Shown here piece after piece: positions 1 through 7,179 of a stretch of DNA of 10,789 nucleotides; position 1 is the stretch's first letter; the number at the start of each line of letters is the position of its first letter. The translations under genes were made by a program, and so were the position numbers. The stretch comes from an uncultured Campylobacter sp. Its GTDB lineage: Bacteria > Campylobacterota > Campylobacteria > Campylobacterales > Campylobacteraceae. The notes under the pieces were generated by a model that did no database searches, was not told where the DNA came from, and worked only from the letters and a program-made list of their open reading frames with translations. The stretch is taken from NCBI RefSeq assembly GCF_938030785.1, contig NZ_CALHIK010000161.1, positions 1-10,789 on the forward strand, read 5' to 3'.

Positions 1-212
1 TGGACTACTTCCACCGCTCGCACGCATGGATGACGAGCTTCGGGCCGTACGACAAGCCGCAATACGCCGTAACCGTGCTCGTAGAACACGGCGGAGGAGG
101 CGGAAGCGCGGCAGGTCCCGTAATAATGCAAATCTACGAAAAGCTCGCCCAGATGGGCTACATCGACGCCAACGCAACGACCAGCAAAGACAGCGCAAAG
201 AAAACGAAGTAG
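1..212 (+). CDS. mrdA: Penicillin-binding protein 2, C-terminal end (partial)
   Basis: The reading frame starts before the window (first full codon at 3) and stops with TAG at 210-212, leaving 69 residues. They begin DYFHRSHAW and continue TSFGPYDKPQYAVTVLVEH, then a Gly-rich GGGGGSAAGPV stretch. This is the typical end of the class B transpeptidase domain of PBP2, just after the KTG active-site box, which must lie upstream of the window. PBP2 cross-links peptidoglycan in the periplasm during cell elongation, working with RodA. The tail after YEKLAQMGYID is short and Lys-rich. Family assignment rests on the HAW...PYDKPQYAV...GGGGSAAGP pattern. The catalytic Ser cannot be seen, so activity cannot be judged. 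A divisome PBP (FtsI) is less likely because of the long polyglycine loop before SAAGP. Confidence 0.85.
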   Translation, partial: DYFHRSHAWMTSFGPYDKPQYAVTVLVEHGGGGGSAAGPVIMQIYEKLAQMGYIDANATTSKDSAKKTK

Positions 213-233
213 GGTGGAATTTTAGAATTTAGC

Positions 234-249
234 AAGCCTTTGCGGGCTT
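234..249 (+). terminator. Possible weak terminator hairpin after mrdA
   Basis: AAGCC (234-238) pairs with GGCTT (245-249) around a 6-nt loop, 22 nt after the mrdA stop. The stem is only 5 bp and the following AAAATTTGGAATTTTA is not a clean T run, so intrinsic termination here is tentative. Confidence 0.3.
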
Positions 250-312
250 AAAATTTGGAATTTTATCTAGCCCCTTAAGTAAGATAAAAGTACAATAGTA
301 AGGATTTAAATT

Positions 313-915
313 ATGATGAATTTTAACAGCAAACAGAAATCTCTAATTTTTATATTTTTATTGTTTATTGTTATTTATAGTATTGTAAATTGGAAACCAA
401 TTCAAAACCCAGTAATATATAAAAAAGCTCAAGCTATTAATATTTCCAATAAAGATAATATTTTAGATATAAATATTACTATAGACAAAGAAGCATTTTA
501 TATACTATACCTTATATATCCATATAATATAGGAAAAATTGAAGAAGATAATGTGAATATAGGGCATAATAACAACATAACCTTGGGGCTTACAATAACC
601 CCGTTTAATATGAAACAAACGGATTGGAGATATTTTAAAGAAAGCGATAAAAATATATATCCTGATAATGCTAGAATTTTAGAACATAAAGATAATTTTA
701 ATACTATTTTCAGTTTTTCCAAAGATGTTTATGATTTTATTGCTACTGCTCCGAATGGTACGAACGGCAAGTATAAAAGGATAGCTACAGTAAAACTACA
801 AAAAGGTAAATATACTATAAAGTTAGAATTTTTAAATAGCATGGCATTAGAGGCCAAGGATATAATATATTTAGAAATGGAAGAAATGCAAAAAGAACGA
901 TTTTTTAGATTTTAA
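313..915 (+). CDS. Hypothetical membrane-anchored protein, AT-rich
   Basis: This 200-residue protein is not confidently recognised. It starts at tandem ATGs (313 and 316) behind an AAGGA Shine-Dalgarno sequence (300-304). Residues about 10-26 (LIFIFLLFIVIYSIVNW) form one hydrophobic helix after a Lys-containing N-terminus, so it is probably an uncleaved anchor with the remainder in the periplasm. The body alternates hydrophobic and polar residues, suggesting a beta-sandwich, and its end (IATVKLQKGKYTIKLEFLN, about 157-175) recalls DUF5625-type proteins. That resemblance is from memory and weak. Base composition is very different from the core genes: 361-420 has 13 G/C in 60, against 34 in 60 at 5161-5220 in ctpA. 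Codons are dominated by AAT, ATA and AAA, which suggests acquisition by transfer. A truncated ORF with a good ribosome site follows at 934. An immunity-like role is only a guess. Confidence 0.75.
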   Translation: MMNFNSKQKSLIFIFLLFIVIYSIVNWKPIQNPVIYKKAQAINISNKDNILDINITIDKEAFYILYLIYPYNIGKIEEDNVNIGHNNNITLGLTITPFNMKQTDWRYFKESDKNIYPDNARILEHKDNFNTIFSFSKDVYDFIATAPNGTNGKYKRIATVKLQKGKYTIKLEFLNSMALEAKDIIYLEMEEMQKERFFRF

Positions 916-933
916 TTTTATAAGGGAGACAAA

Positions 934-957
934 ATGTCAAATATAAACAAAGTGTAA
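934..957 (+). pseudogene. Start of a truncated ORF with a good ribosome site
   Basis: An AGGGAG Shine-Dalgarno (923-928) sits 5 nt before ATG 934, yet translation gives only MSNINKV before TAA at 955. Read past the stop, the same frame continues KATNAAHNALLA to a second TAA at 994, just before an AAATTTTAAAATTT palindrome. It looks like the 5' remnant of a larger gene that once followed the AT-rich gene. A single CAA-to-TAA change (VQKATN) would explain the first stop, but that ancestor is inferred. The protein family is not recognisable. Confidence 0.4.
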
Positions 958-1069
958 AAGGCAACAAATGCGGCACACAATGCTTTGCTTGCTTAAAATT
1001 TTAAAATTTAGCGTAGCTGAGGCTTAAATTTGATGAGAGATCACGACAAAGAGTTTTGAAGGCGCCGAA

Positions 1070-1132
1070 ATGAAACGCGATATAAAAGCCAAATTGATCT
1101 TAAAAGCTATAAATTGGGGAGTAGGGCGATAA
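1070..1132 (+). CDS. Small ORF, 20 residues, coupled to the next gene
   Basis: ATG 1070 has AAGG at 1059-1062 (7-nt spacing) and encodes MKRDIKAKLILKAINWGVGR, stopping with TAA at 1130-1132. The frame is open further upstream to a TGA at 1034, reading EITTKSFEGAE before the Met, so it may instead be the C-terminal remnant of a larger gene. Its stop overlaps the expected start of the next gene as ATAA (1129-1132), which would be the common ATGA coupling overlap if one base differed. No function is recognised. Being so short, it could be spurious. Confidence 0.3.
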   Translation: MKRDIKAKLILKAINWGVGR

Positions 1133-1669
1133 AAGAGTTCATTAAAAAATGTTTTGAGCTAAAAGGGGTGAGGATTTTATCCTGGATCGCCTTACTCTTT
1201 TTTACAATAGATTGTTTGGGCGTTATATTTGCCAGCATAGACGCGGTTTTTTTTGGCGGAGTATAGCGGTTACGATATCGCGAATCCGTTTTCTATCGTT
1301 TTAAAAGCTTTTGAACTAACGTGGCACGAAGAGGCGAGCGATAGCGAAAGCGATATTTTCGGCGCTATGGTATTGTATCTATTTTGCGCGACGGTAATTT
1401 TGCCTCTAATCATCTGCTGCTTCGTATTTTCAAAGATAAAGGCTTTTATTCTGCTGGATAAAATTTCCGCCGCATCCGTATTTTTTATAAGTGTATTTTA
1501 TGCTTATACGCTAGCTGTGATAATCCTAGCAAAAGCCGATTTGACCTTATTGGGTCATCTGTTTGATCGCTCAAATTTTAATTTTAATATAATGATGATA
1601 AGCGCTTTATCGTCGCTAGTAATCGCATCTGTGGTGATTTTTATTCTAAAAAGAAGCGATAAAATTTAA
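1129..1669 (+). pseudogene. Four-helix membrane protein gene, frameshifted and with a lost start
   Basis: The frame 1129-1266 encodes IKEFIKKCFELKGVR followed by a hydrophobic helix (ILSWIALLFFTIDCLGVIFA) and runs into TAG at 1264. At a T8 run (1247-1254) the next frame takes over and stays open to TAA at 1667-1669 (138 residues from TTG 1253). Removing one T fuses them as ...IDAVFLAEYSGYDIANP..., about 179 residues with four membrane helices: one before the run, then at about 35-59, 71-93 and 113-132 of the downstream part. TTG 1253 has no ribosome site, so it is probably not a true start. GGGGAG (1116-1121) lies 7 nt before ATA 1129, exactly where an ATG is expected (ATAAAAGAG versus ATGAAAGAG). 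I therefore call it a pseudogene or a phase-variable gene in the off state. A sequencing error in the T run is also possible. The family is not recognised. Confidence 0.55.
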
Positions 1670-1763
1670 TGCGGATAAGTTGGTTTAACCATCTTTTTTA
1701 GTTAATTTTACGTAAATTTATATGCAAAATTTTATGAATAGAATTTGAGAAGTATAGAAATTT

Positions 1764-1805
1764 AAAGGGGGCAAATTTTGAAACGATCTTAAAATTTGCC
1801 CCTTT
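1764..1805. terminator. Bidirectional terminator hairpin between convergent units
   Basis: AAAGGGGGCAAATTTT (1764-1779) pairs with AAAATTTGCCCCTTT (1791-1805) as 15 bp with one bulged G, around an 11-nt loop. It lies between the plus-strand membrane-protein locus and minus-strand clpB. Read on the minus strand the stem is followed by TTTAAATTTC, so it should work better for clpB transcripts. Confidence 0.7.
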
Positions 1806-2048
1806 GGCTTCAAATTTAAAGCTTGCCGGCATTTCAAATTTTATAATCTAAAATCCTCGCACTTCCAAATTTTAAAGCTTAAAATTCCTACCTTTTAAAT
1901 TTAAAATTCTAAACTCCGAGGCATAAATTTTAGCTCGATAAAATTTTAAAATTTCAAACTTGAAATTTCACTTTGATAAAAATTTTATTCGGCAGAATTC
2001 AGCTCGATAAATTTTAAATTTACGCCGCTAAATTTACTCTATCGAAGC

Positions 2049-2078
2049 GCGGAATTTACCCCGCAGGATAAATTCCGC
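2049..2078 (-). terminator. Hairpin just after the clpB stop
   Basis: GCGGAATTTA (2049-2058) and TAAATTCCGC (2069-2078) form a perfect 10-bp stem with a 10-nt loop, 6 nt beyond the clpB stop codon. No clear T run follows on the minus strand, so it may protect the mRNA 3' end or act as a weak first terminator before the one at 1764-1805. Confidence 0.45.
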
Positions 2079-2084
2079 AGAATT

Positions 2085-4694
2085 TTACTTCATCCTCTTT
2101 ATCCCGATCTCGCCGCCTTGCGCGCTGATTTCGATCCGATCGCCGGTTTTGATCTCGTCGCTTAGGATCATATCGGCTATCTTATCCTCCACTAGATCGT
2201 AAAGCGCCCTGCGCAGCGGTCTTGCGCCGTATTCGATATCAAAGCCCGCCGAGGCGATGAGCTTTTTGGCGTCTTCGCTCAAGCTCGCGCTAATGCCGCG
2301 GTTTGCGAGAGTTTTTTGTAGGCCCTTAAACATAATGCCCACGATTTTGATGAGATTGTCCTCGCTTAGGGCGTTGAAGATCACGATATCGTCCAGGCGG
2401 TTGATAAATTCGGGCTTAAAATAATTCTTCAGCTCGCCCTTTATCGCCTCCTCGCGCTCTGCAAGCGCGACCTCACGCGGCTTGCCCGCATTTTTGGCGT
2501 CAAGTTCCATAATCTTAGCCGAGCCGATATTGCTCGTTAGGATGATGATCGTGTTTTTGAAATCGACCGTAACGCCCTTGTTGTCGGTCGCGCGTCCGTC
2601 GTCTAAAATTCCAAGCAGGATGTTAAAAACGTCCTTGTGCGCCTTTTCGATCTCATCAAAAAGCAGCACAGAGTAGGGCTTTCTGCGCACCGCTTCGGTA
2701 AGCTGTCCGCCCTCATCATAGCCCACGTATCCAGGAGGCGCGCCGAGCAAGCGGCTGACGCTGTGTTTTTCCATATACTCGCTCATATCAAATCGGATCA
2801 TCGCCCGCTCGTCGTCGAATAAAAACCTCGCTAAACTCTTTGCGCTCTCGGTCTTGCCGACGCCGGTAGGTCCTAGAAACAAAAAGCTTCCGATAGGGCG
2901 GTTTTCGTTCACAAGCCCCGCTTTATTGCGCTTGACGGCGCGAGCGATGGCGTGCAGCGCCTCGTCCTGCCCTACGACGCTTTCTTTTAGGTGCTCCTCG
3001 ATGTGGAGGAATTTCTCCTTTTCGGAGGAGAGCATTTTGCTTACCGAGATGCCTGTCCATTTACTTAAAATTTCAGCCACGCTCTCCTCGTCCACGCGGT
3101 TTCGCAAAAGTACTCCGTTTTCTTTCATCGCATCCCACTTCGCCTCAAGCTCCTTGACCTTCGCCTGCGCGGCGGGGATCTTGCCGTATTCGATCTCGGC
3201 GGCCTTGCTAAGATCGCCGTTGCGTCTTGCTAGGCTCGCTTCGTTTTTGAGGCTATCGATCGCCTTTTTCTCCTCGCTGATGCCGCCGAATACGGACTTT
3301 TCATTTTCAAATTTAGCCTGAAGCGCATTTTTCTGCTCGGTTAAATTTTCGATCTCTTTATCGATCTGCGCGAGCCTCTCGTCGTTTTTGCCGTCATCCT
3401 CCATCTTAAGGGCTTCCTTTTCGACCTGAAGCGTAAGGATGTCGCGCTTAGCCTTGGCAAGCTCGTTTGGCTCGCTTTCGATCTGCATTTTAAGCTCCGC
3501 CGCCGCTTCGTCAATGAGATCGATCGCCTTATCCGGCAGAAATCTATCGCTAATGTAGCGGTCGCTTAGCCTTGCAGCCGCCACAAGCGCGCTATCGGTG
3601 ATGGTGACGTTGTGATGCACCTCTAGCCGCTCCTTTATGCCGCGCAGGATCGCCGTAGCCTCACTCACGCTAGGCTCCGCGACCGTTACAGGCTGGAAGC
3701 GGCGCTGAAGCGCAGCGTCTTTTTCAAAATACTTTCGGTACTCTTTCAGCGTCGTAGCGCCGATTGCGTGCAGTTCGCCGCGCGCAAGGGCGGGCTTTAG
3801 GATGTTTGCGGCATCCATCGAGCCTTCGCTTGCGCCCGCACCTACGATGGTGTGAATTTCATCGATAAAAAGCACGACGTTCGCGGCTTTTACGACTTCG
3901 TTGATGACGGCTTTGAGCCTATCTTCAAACTCGCCGCGGTACTTCGCGCCCGCGATCAGCGCACTCATATCAAGCGCTATGACGCGTTTGTTTTGCAGGC
4001 TGAGCGGTACCTCTTTTTTGGCGATCAGCTGTGCAAGACCTTCGACGACCGCGGTTTTTCCAACGCCCGGCTCGCCGAGTAGGATAGGGTTGTTTTTCGT
4101 CTTGCGGATTAAAATTTGCATCATTCGCGAGATCACCTCGTCGCGACCGATGACCGGATCGAGCTCGCCCGCGATCGCCTTGGCAGTGAGATCGACGCCG
4201 AATTTACTAAGCGCCTCAAGCGTCTCGTCGGCGGTTTGCGAATCGATACTTTTGCCGCCGCGAAGCGCCTCAAGCTCTTTTTTGATCTCGCTAAGATCTG
4301 CAAATTTAGACAGAATTTTCTTTAGCGGATCGGCGTTTAAATTTGCGATCAGCCAGGTATCTACGGCGATAAATTTATCGCCCGAGCTCGTCATCAACCC
4401 CTTTGCGAGCTCTAGCGAGTTCATCAGCTCGCGCGAGATACGCATGTTTTCCTTCGTGACGTTTGAGCTGGTCGGCAAATTTGAAATTTCGCTTTTGATC
4501 TCAAGCTCGACCGCGGTCTTTTCGATGCTAAATTTATTAAAAATTTGGTTTAGCACCGAGCCGCTGTCGGCTACCAAAGCCCAGAGCATGTGCAATACGC
4601 CCACCTCGCTATTTTTGGAGTGGATCGCTAAAGAAACGCTGCTTTCGAGCAAAGAGCGCATTTTGTCGGTTAAAATTTCAATAGTTTCGTTCAT
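2085..4694 (-). CDS. clpB: ATP-dependent disaggregase ClpB
   Basis: This 869-residue protein has the full ClpB architecture. The N-terminal Clp repeat domain covers about 1-145. AAA+ module 1 has Walker A GEPGVGKT (207-214), pore loop KYRGEFEDR (Tyr252), Walker B VVLFIDEIH (273-281) and the arginine pair of QRRF (331-332). A long charged coiled-coil middle domain spans about 400-530. AAA+ module 2 has Walker A GPTGVGKT (608-615), pore loop GYVGYDEGG (from Gly655), Walker B LLFDEIEKA, sensor 1 LTSNIG and sensor 2 GARPLRR (823-829). ClpB is a cytoplasmic hexamer that pulls proteins out of aggregates together with DnaK/DnaJ. The long middle domain and the lack of a ClpP-docking IGF/VGF loop separate it from ClpA and ClpC. 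The start is ATG at 4692-4694 with AGGAG 7 nt upstream. It is divergent from ctpA and appears to be under HspR-type heat-shock control. Length is normal and no damage is seen. Confidence 0.97.
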   Translation of the reverse strand: MNETIEILTDKMRSLLESSVSLAIHSKNSEVGVLHMLWALVADSGSVLNQIFNKFSIEKTAVELEIKSEISNLPTSSNVTKENMRISRELMNSLELAKGLMTSSGDKFIAVDTWLIANLNADPLKKILSKFADLSEIKKELEALRGGKSIDSQTADETLEALSKFGVDLTAKAIAGELDPVIGRDEVISRMMQILIRKTKNNPILLGEPGVGKTAVVEGLAQLIAKKEVPLSLQNKRVIALDMSALIAGAKYRGEFEDRLKAVINEVVKAANVVLFIDEIHTIVGAGASEGSMDAANILKPALARGELHAIGATTLKEYRKYFEKDAALQRRFQPVTVAEPSVSEATAILRGIKERLEVHHNVTITDSALVAAARLSDRYISDRFLPDKAIDLIDEAAAELKMQIESEPNELAKAKRDILTLQVEKEALKMEDDGKNDERLAQIDKEIENLTEQKNALQAKFENEKSVFGGISEEKKAIDSLKNEASLARRNGDLSKAAEIEYGKIPAAQAKVKELEAKWDAMKENGVLLRNRVDEESVAEILSKWTGISVSKMLSSEKEKFLHIEEHLKESVVGQDEALHAIARAVKRNKAGLVNENRPIGSFLFLGPTGVGKTESAKSLARFLFDDERAMIRFDMSEYMEKHSVSRLLGAPPGYVGYDEGGQLTEAVRRKPYSVLLFDEIEKAHKDVFNILLGILDDGRATDNKGVTVDFKNTIIILTSNIGSAKIMELDAKNAGKPREVALAEREEAIKGELKNYFKPEFINRLDDIVIFNALSEDNLIKIVGIMFKGLQKTLANRGISASLSEDAKKLIASAGFDIEYGARPLRRALYDLVEDKIADMILSDEIKTGDRIEISAQGGEIGIKRMK

Positions 4695-4724
4695 AAATTT
4701 TCTCCTAAAGTTGAAGTTGATTGC

Positions 4725-4753
4725 ATTATATAACTTTAGTCTGTTTATGTCAA
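4725..4753 (-). promoter_or_regulatory. clpB promoter, perfect sigma-70 consensus
   Basis: On the minus strand TTGACA (4748-4753) is separated by exactly 17 nt from TATAAT (4725-4730). The predicted transcript start near 4718 gives a leader of about 24 nt with AGGAG before the ATG. Campylobacter promoters usually lack a recognisable -35 box, so a full consensus promoter stands out. It fits a strong promoter held down by a repressor. Confidence 0.8.
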
Positions 4754-4754
4754 G
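4734..4754 (-). promoter_or_regulatory. Candidate HspR (HAIR) operator of clpB
   Basis: The minus strand reads CTTGACA, seven bases, ACTAAAG. The HAIR consensus bound by HspR is CTTGAGT-N7-ACTCAAG, so 11 of the 14 specified positions match with the correct spacing. The site covers the -35 box and most of the promoter spacer, where bound repressor would block RNA polymerase. HspR control of clpB is known in C. jejuni; its use here is inferred. Confidence 0.6.
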
Positions 4755-4846
4755 GTTTTTTAGTGAGATTTTAAAATTTTCGGCTTAAATTTATCCGTAA
4801 ACGCGCAAATTTCGTATGAAATTTACCTTATTTTTAGCCAATTTTC

Positions 4847-4854
4847 TATAAAAT
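4847..4854 (+). promoter_or_regulatory. Candidate promoter (-10) of the ctpA-purCSQ-plsC operon
   Basis: TATAAAAT (4847-4854) is preceded by T-rich blocks (TTATTTTTAG, CAATTTTC). This fits the Campylobacter sigma-70 pattern of an extended -10 with T-rich periodicity and no conserved -35. It lies 29 nt before the ctpA start, giving a short leader. It is the only good candidate in the divergent clpB/ctpA gap reading towards ctpA. Confidence 0.5.
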
Positions 4855-4883
4855 TCACTCCATTTTACTTTCAAGGATAAACT

Positions 4884-6209
4884 TTGCGACAAAAACACCT
4901 CTTCTTCGGCTTGGGATTCATATTTTCTCTATTTTTAGGCGTCAGTTTTTTTACCGGAAATTTACAAGCCAGAGAGGTCAACGCGACCAAAAAGCCAGAC
5001 AGCGAAAAAACGCGTCTGGAGGCGCTAGCTAAGCTTACCAAAACGCTTGCGATCGTCGAAAACAATTACGTCGATGAGATGACCTTCTCGGAACTCGTGG
5101 ACAAGACGATCTCGGGGCTTATGAATAACCTCGACGCGCACTCAAGCTATATGGACGAAAAGGCGTTTAACGACACGAAAGTGCAAACCGAGGGCGAGTT
5201 CGGCGGGCTTGGAATTCAGGTGGGTATGAAAGACGGCGCTCTGACAGTCATCTCGCCTATCGAGGGGACTCCTGCAGATAAGAAAGGCATTCAGGCCAAC
5301 GACGTGATATTGCGTATCGACGGCAACGCGACCTTCGGCATCACGATCGACGATGCGGTCTCAAAGATGCGCGGCAAGCCAAAAACTAAAATCACTCTAA
5401 CGATCGTGCGTAAAGGCGTTAGCAAGCCTTTCGACGTCGAGATCATACGCGACATAATCAAAGTGGAATCGGTTTATGCCAAGATGATCGAGGATGATAA
5501 AATTTTATATCTGCGCGTTACAAATTTCGATCAGCACGTGGTAGCGGACGCGAGCAAATTTATAAAAGAGCACAGAGACGCCAAGGGCATTATCTTGGAT
5601 CTGCGAAATAACCCGGGCGGGCTTTTGGATCAGGCGATCGGACTCGTAAATTTATTTGTCGGCAAGGGGCTTATTGTCTCTCAAAAAGGGCGCGCGAAAA
5701 ACGAAACCGAAGCTCACAACGCCGATCCTAAAAAGAAGATCACCGATCTGCCGCTCGTGGTTTTGGTTAATGGCGGCAGCGCAAGCGCGAGCGAGATCGT
5801 AAGCGGTTCGCTTCAGGATCTAAAGCGTGCGGTAGTCGTCGGCGAAAACACCTTCGGCAAGGGAAGCGTGCAGGTAATCCTGCCGATCGAGGACAAAGAA
5901 GCCTTGCGACTTACCATAGCTCGCTACTATCTCTCAAGCGGTCGCACCATACAAGCGGTGGGCGTGACGCCCGATCTCGTAGTGGCGCCGGGCAAGGTGC
6001 CGAGCCGCGACGAGGATGAATTTTCGCTAAAAGAAGCCGATCTTAAAAAGCACCTAAAAAGCGAGCTTGCCAAGGTTGAGACCGATAAAAAAGAGAAAAA
6101 AGACGAGCAGAAAAAAGATGAGAAAAATTTCATCACCAAAGAGCAGATCGGCAACGATATCCAGTTAAAAACCGCAATAGACGCGATAAAAATTCTAAAC
6201 ATCAAGTAA
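4884..6209 (+). CDS. ctpA: Periplasmic C-terminal processing protease (S41)
   Basis: This 441-residue protein has a signal-like N-terminus: basic RQKH, a hydrophobic run FFGLGFIFSLFLGVSFFTG, and a likely cut after LQA (about residue 29). A PDZ domain follows at about 100-180 (GGLGIQVGMKDG, GTPADKKGIQANDVILRIDG) and the S41 protease domain at about 200-365. The Ser-Lys dyad is seen as Ser301 in GGSASASE and Lys326 in TFGKGSVQ, the same 25-residue spacing as in E. coli Prc. CtpA-type proteases trim the C-termini of envelope proteins and, in some bacteria, control peptidoglycan hydrolases. The C-terminal tail (about 385-420) is very rich in Lys and Glu and probably flexible. The start is TTG 4884, supported by AAGGA at 4873-4877 and by the signal peptide that follows directly. 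It heads the operon; purC begins 10 nt after its stop. Confidence 0.93.
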   Translation: MRQKHLFFGLGFIFSLFLGVSFFTGNLQAREVNATKKPDSEKTRLEALAKLTKTLAIVENNYVDEMTFSELVDKTISGLMNNLDAHSSYMDEKAFNDTKVQTEGEFGGLGIQVGMKDGALTVISPIEGTPADKKGIQANDVILRIDGNATFGITIDDAVSKMRGKPKTKITLTIVRKGVSKPFDVEIIRDIIKVESVYAKMIEDDKILYLRVTNFDQHVVADASKFIKEHRDAKGIILDLRNNPGGLLDQAIGLVNLFVGKGLIVSQKGRAKNETEAHNADPKKKITDLPLVVLVNGGSASASEIVSGSLQDLKRAVVVGENTFGKGSVQVILPIEDKEALRLTIARYYLSSGRTIQAVGVTPDLVVAPGKVPSRDEDEFSLKEADLKKHLKSELAKVETDKKEKKDEQKKDEKNFITKEQIGNDIQLKTAIDAIKILNIK

Positions 6210-6219
6210 GGAGAGTGTG

Positions 6220-6939
6220 ATGCAAGCTACTAAAAAAGAGCTCATCTACGAAGGCAAGGGCAAAAAGATGTGGTCGGTTAACGAAAGTGACGACCTTTTG
6301 ATCTCAGAATTTAAAGATTCGCTGACGGCGTTTAACGGCGTCAAAAAAGCCGAAGAGAGCGGCAAAGGTGCGCTGAATTGTAAAATTTCGACGCTGATTT
6401 TTGATCTGCTTAAAAAGCACGGCATCGCCACTGCGCTTGTTGAGACGATCAGCCCGACCGAGCAACTCGTAAAAAAATGCAAGATTTTCCCTCTTGAGAT
6501 CATCGCTCGCAATATCGCTACCGGCTCGCTTACAAAGCGCCTGGGCATCAAAGAGGGCACGAAGCTTCCGTTTACGCTGGTAGAGTTTTGCTACAAAGAC
6601 GACGATCTGGGCGATCCGATACTAAACGACGAGCATTGCGTGCTGCTCGGCGCCGTAAAGAGCCAAAGCGAGCTTGACGAGCTTAAAAATATCGCGCGCA
6701 AGATCAATGAAATTTTGGTTAAATTTTTCGACGAGCGAAATTTAAAGCTAGTGGATTTCAAGATCGAGCTCGGCAGGGATAGCGACGGCAATATTCTGCT
6801 TGCAGACGAGATCAGCCCCGATAGCTGCCGCTTTTGGGACAAACAGACCGACAAGAAGCTCGATAAGGATGTATTCAGACAGGATCTCGGTAGCGTAAAA
6901 GTGGCCTACGAAGAGGTCTTGCGTAGAATTTTAGGATAA
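6220..6939 (+). CDS. purC: SAICAR synthetase (purine biosynthesis)
   Basis: PurC joins CAIR and aspartate with ATP to form SAICAR in de novo IMP synthesis, in the cytoplasm. This 239-residue protein has the family's usual length and landmarks: the nucleotide-binding start LIYEGKGKKMW, DSLTAFNGVKK, the RNIATGSLTKRLGI segment (usually E-x-VVRN-x-A-x-GS), and LVDFKIELGRD followed by ADEISPDSCRFWD, which carries metal and substrate ligands. A GTG at 6217 is also in frame, but AAGGAG (6208-6213) is only 3 nt from it and 6 nt from ATG 6220, so ATG is preferred. The Shine-Dalgarno overlaps the ctpA stop and purS starts 4 nt after the purC stop, so translation along the operon is probably coupled. 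Confidence 0.96.
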   Translation: MQATKKELIYEGKGKKMWSVNESDDLLISEFKDSLTAFNGVKKAEESGKGALNCKISTLIFDLLKKHGIATALVETISPTEQLVKKCKIFPLEIIARNIATGSLTKRLGIKEGTKLPFTLVEFCYKDDDLGDPILNDEHCVLLGAVKSQSELDELKNIARKINEILVKFFDERNLKLVDFKIELGRDSDGNILLADEISPDSCRFWDKQTDKKLDKDVFRQDLGSVKVAYEEVLRRILG

Positions 6940-6942
6940 GCG

Positions 6943-7179
6943 ATGAAGGTAATCGTAAACGTAAGACTTAAAGAGGGCGTGCTCGATCCGCAGGGCAAGG
7001 CGGTCAAACACGCCCTCGCTTCGCTTGGTTTTAGCGGAGTAGAGGATGTGCGCGTAGCCAAACAGATCGTGCTTGAGCTAAACGGCGAGGATAGGGATAA
7101 AATTTACGCCGACGTCGCTAGGATGTGCGATGAAATTTTGGCAAACACCGTCATCGAAGACTACGAGATCGTGATATGA
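6943..7179 (+). CDS. purS: FGAM synthase subunit PurS
   Basis: This 78-residue protein has the PurS pattern: KVIVNVRLKEGVLDPQGKAVKHALASLGF, then VRVAKQIVLELN, and an acidic end DYEIVI. PurS dimers bridge the glutaminase PurQ and the synthetase PurL in the three-part FGAM synthase (FGAR + ATP + glutamine to FGAM) found in bacteria with a small PurL. No purL is present here, so it must lie elsewhere. ATG 6943 has AGGA (6933-6936) within the end of purC. The stop overlaps purQ by 4 nt (ATGA), a clear sign of translational coupling and of equal production of the two subunits. Confidence 0.95.
   Translation: MKVIVNVRLKEGVLDPQGKAVKHALASLGFSGVEDVRVAKQIVLELNGEDRDKIYADVARMCDEILANTVIEDYEIVI

Larger units (their letters stand above)
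1670..2084. other. Gene-free, repeat-rich spacer between convergent genes
   Basis: No ORF with a ribosome site was found on either strand. The stretch is built of AAATTTTAAAATTT-like elements. A direct imperfect repeat begins AGCTCGATAAA at 1932-1954 and again at 2001-2021, each running into a TTTTAAA(A)TTT block. A related TTTAAAGCTT motif occurs near 1816 and 1872. The strong hairpin at 1764-1805 and a second one at 2049-2078 are listed separately. Confidence 0.7.

Noticed and set aside
26..232. Arg-rich ORF at the window start
   Set aside because: It is out of frame with the clear PBP2 C-terminus and has the Arg-rich composition of a frame shadow.
291..296. TACAAT as -10 box for the gene at 313
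   Set aside because: A start about 7 nt downstream would fall inside the Shine-Dalgarno sequence at 300-304, leaving no usable leader.
1253..1669. An intact 138-residue gene starting at TTG 1253
   Set aside because: There is no ribosome site before this TTG, and the upstream frame supplies the missing first membrane helix, so a frameshifted longer gene explains it better.
2085..4694. ClpA or ClpC instead of ClpB
   Set aside because: The long middle coiled coil (about 400-530) and the ClpB-type C-terminus without a ClpP-docking loop fit ClpB.
3901..4788. A 295-codon plus-strand ORF antisense to clpB
   Set aside because: It is a reading-frame shadow of the 5' half of clpB. It is Ser/Leu-rich with no domain, and clpB has complete motifs on the other strand.
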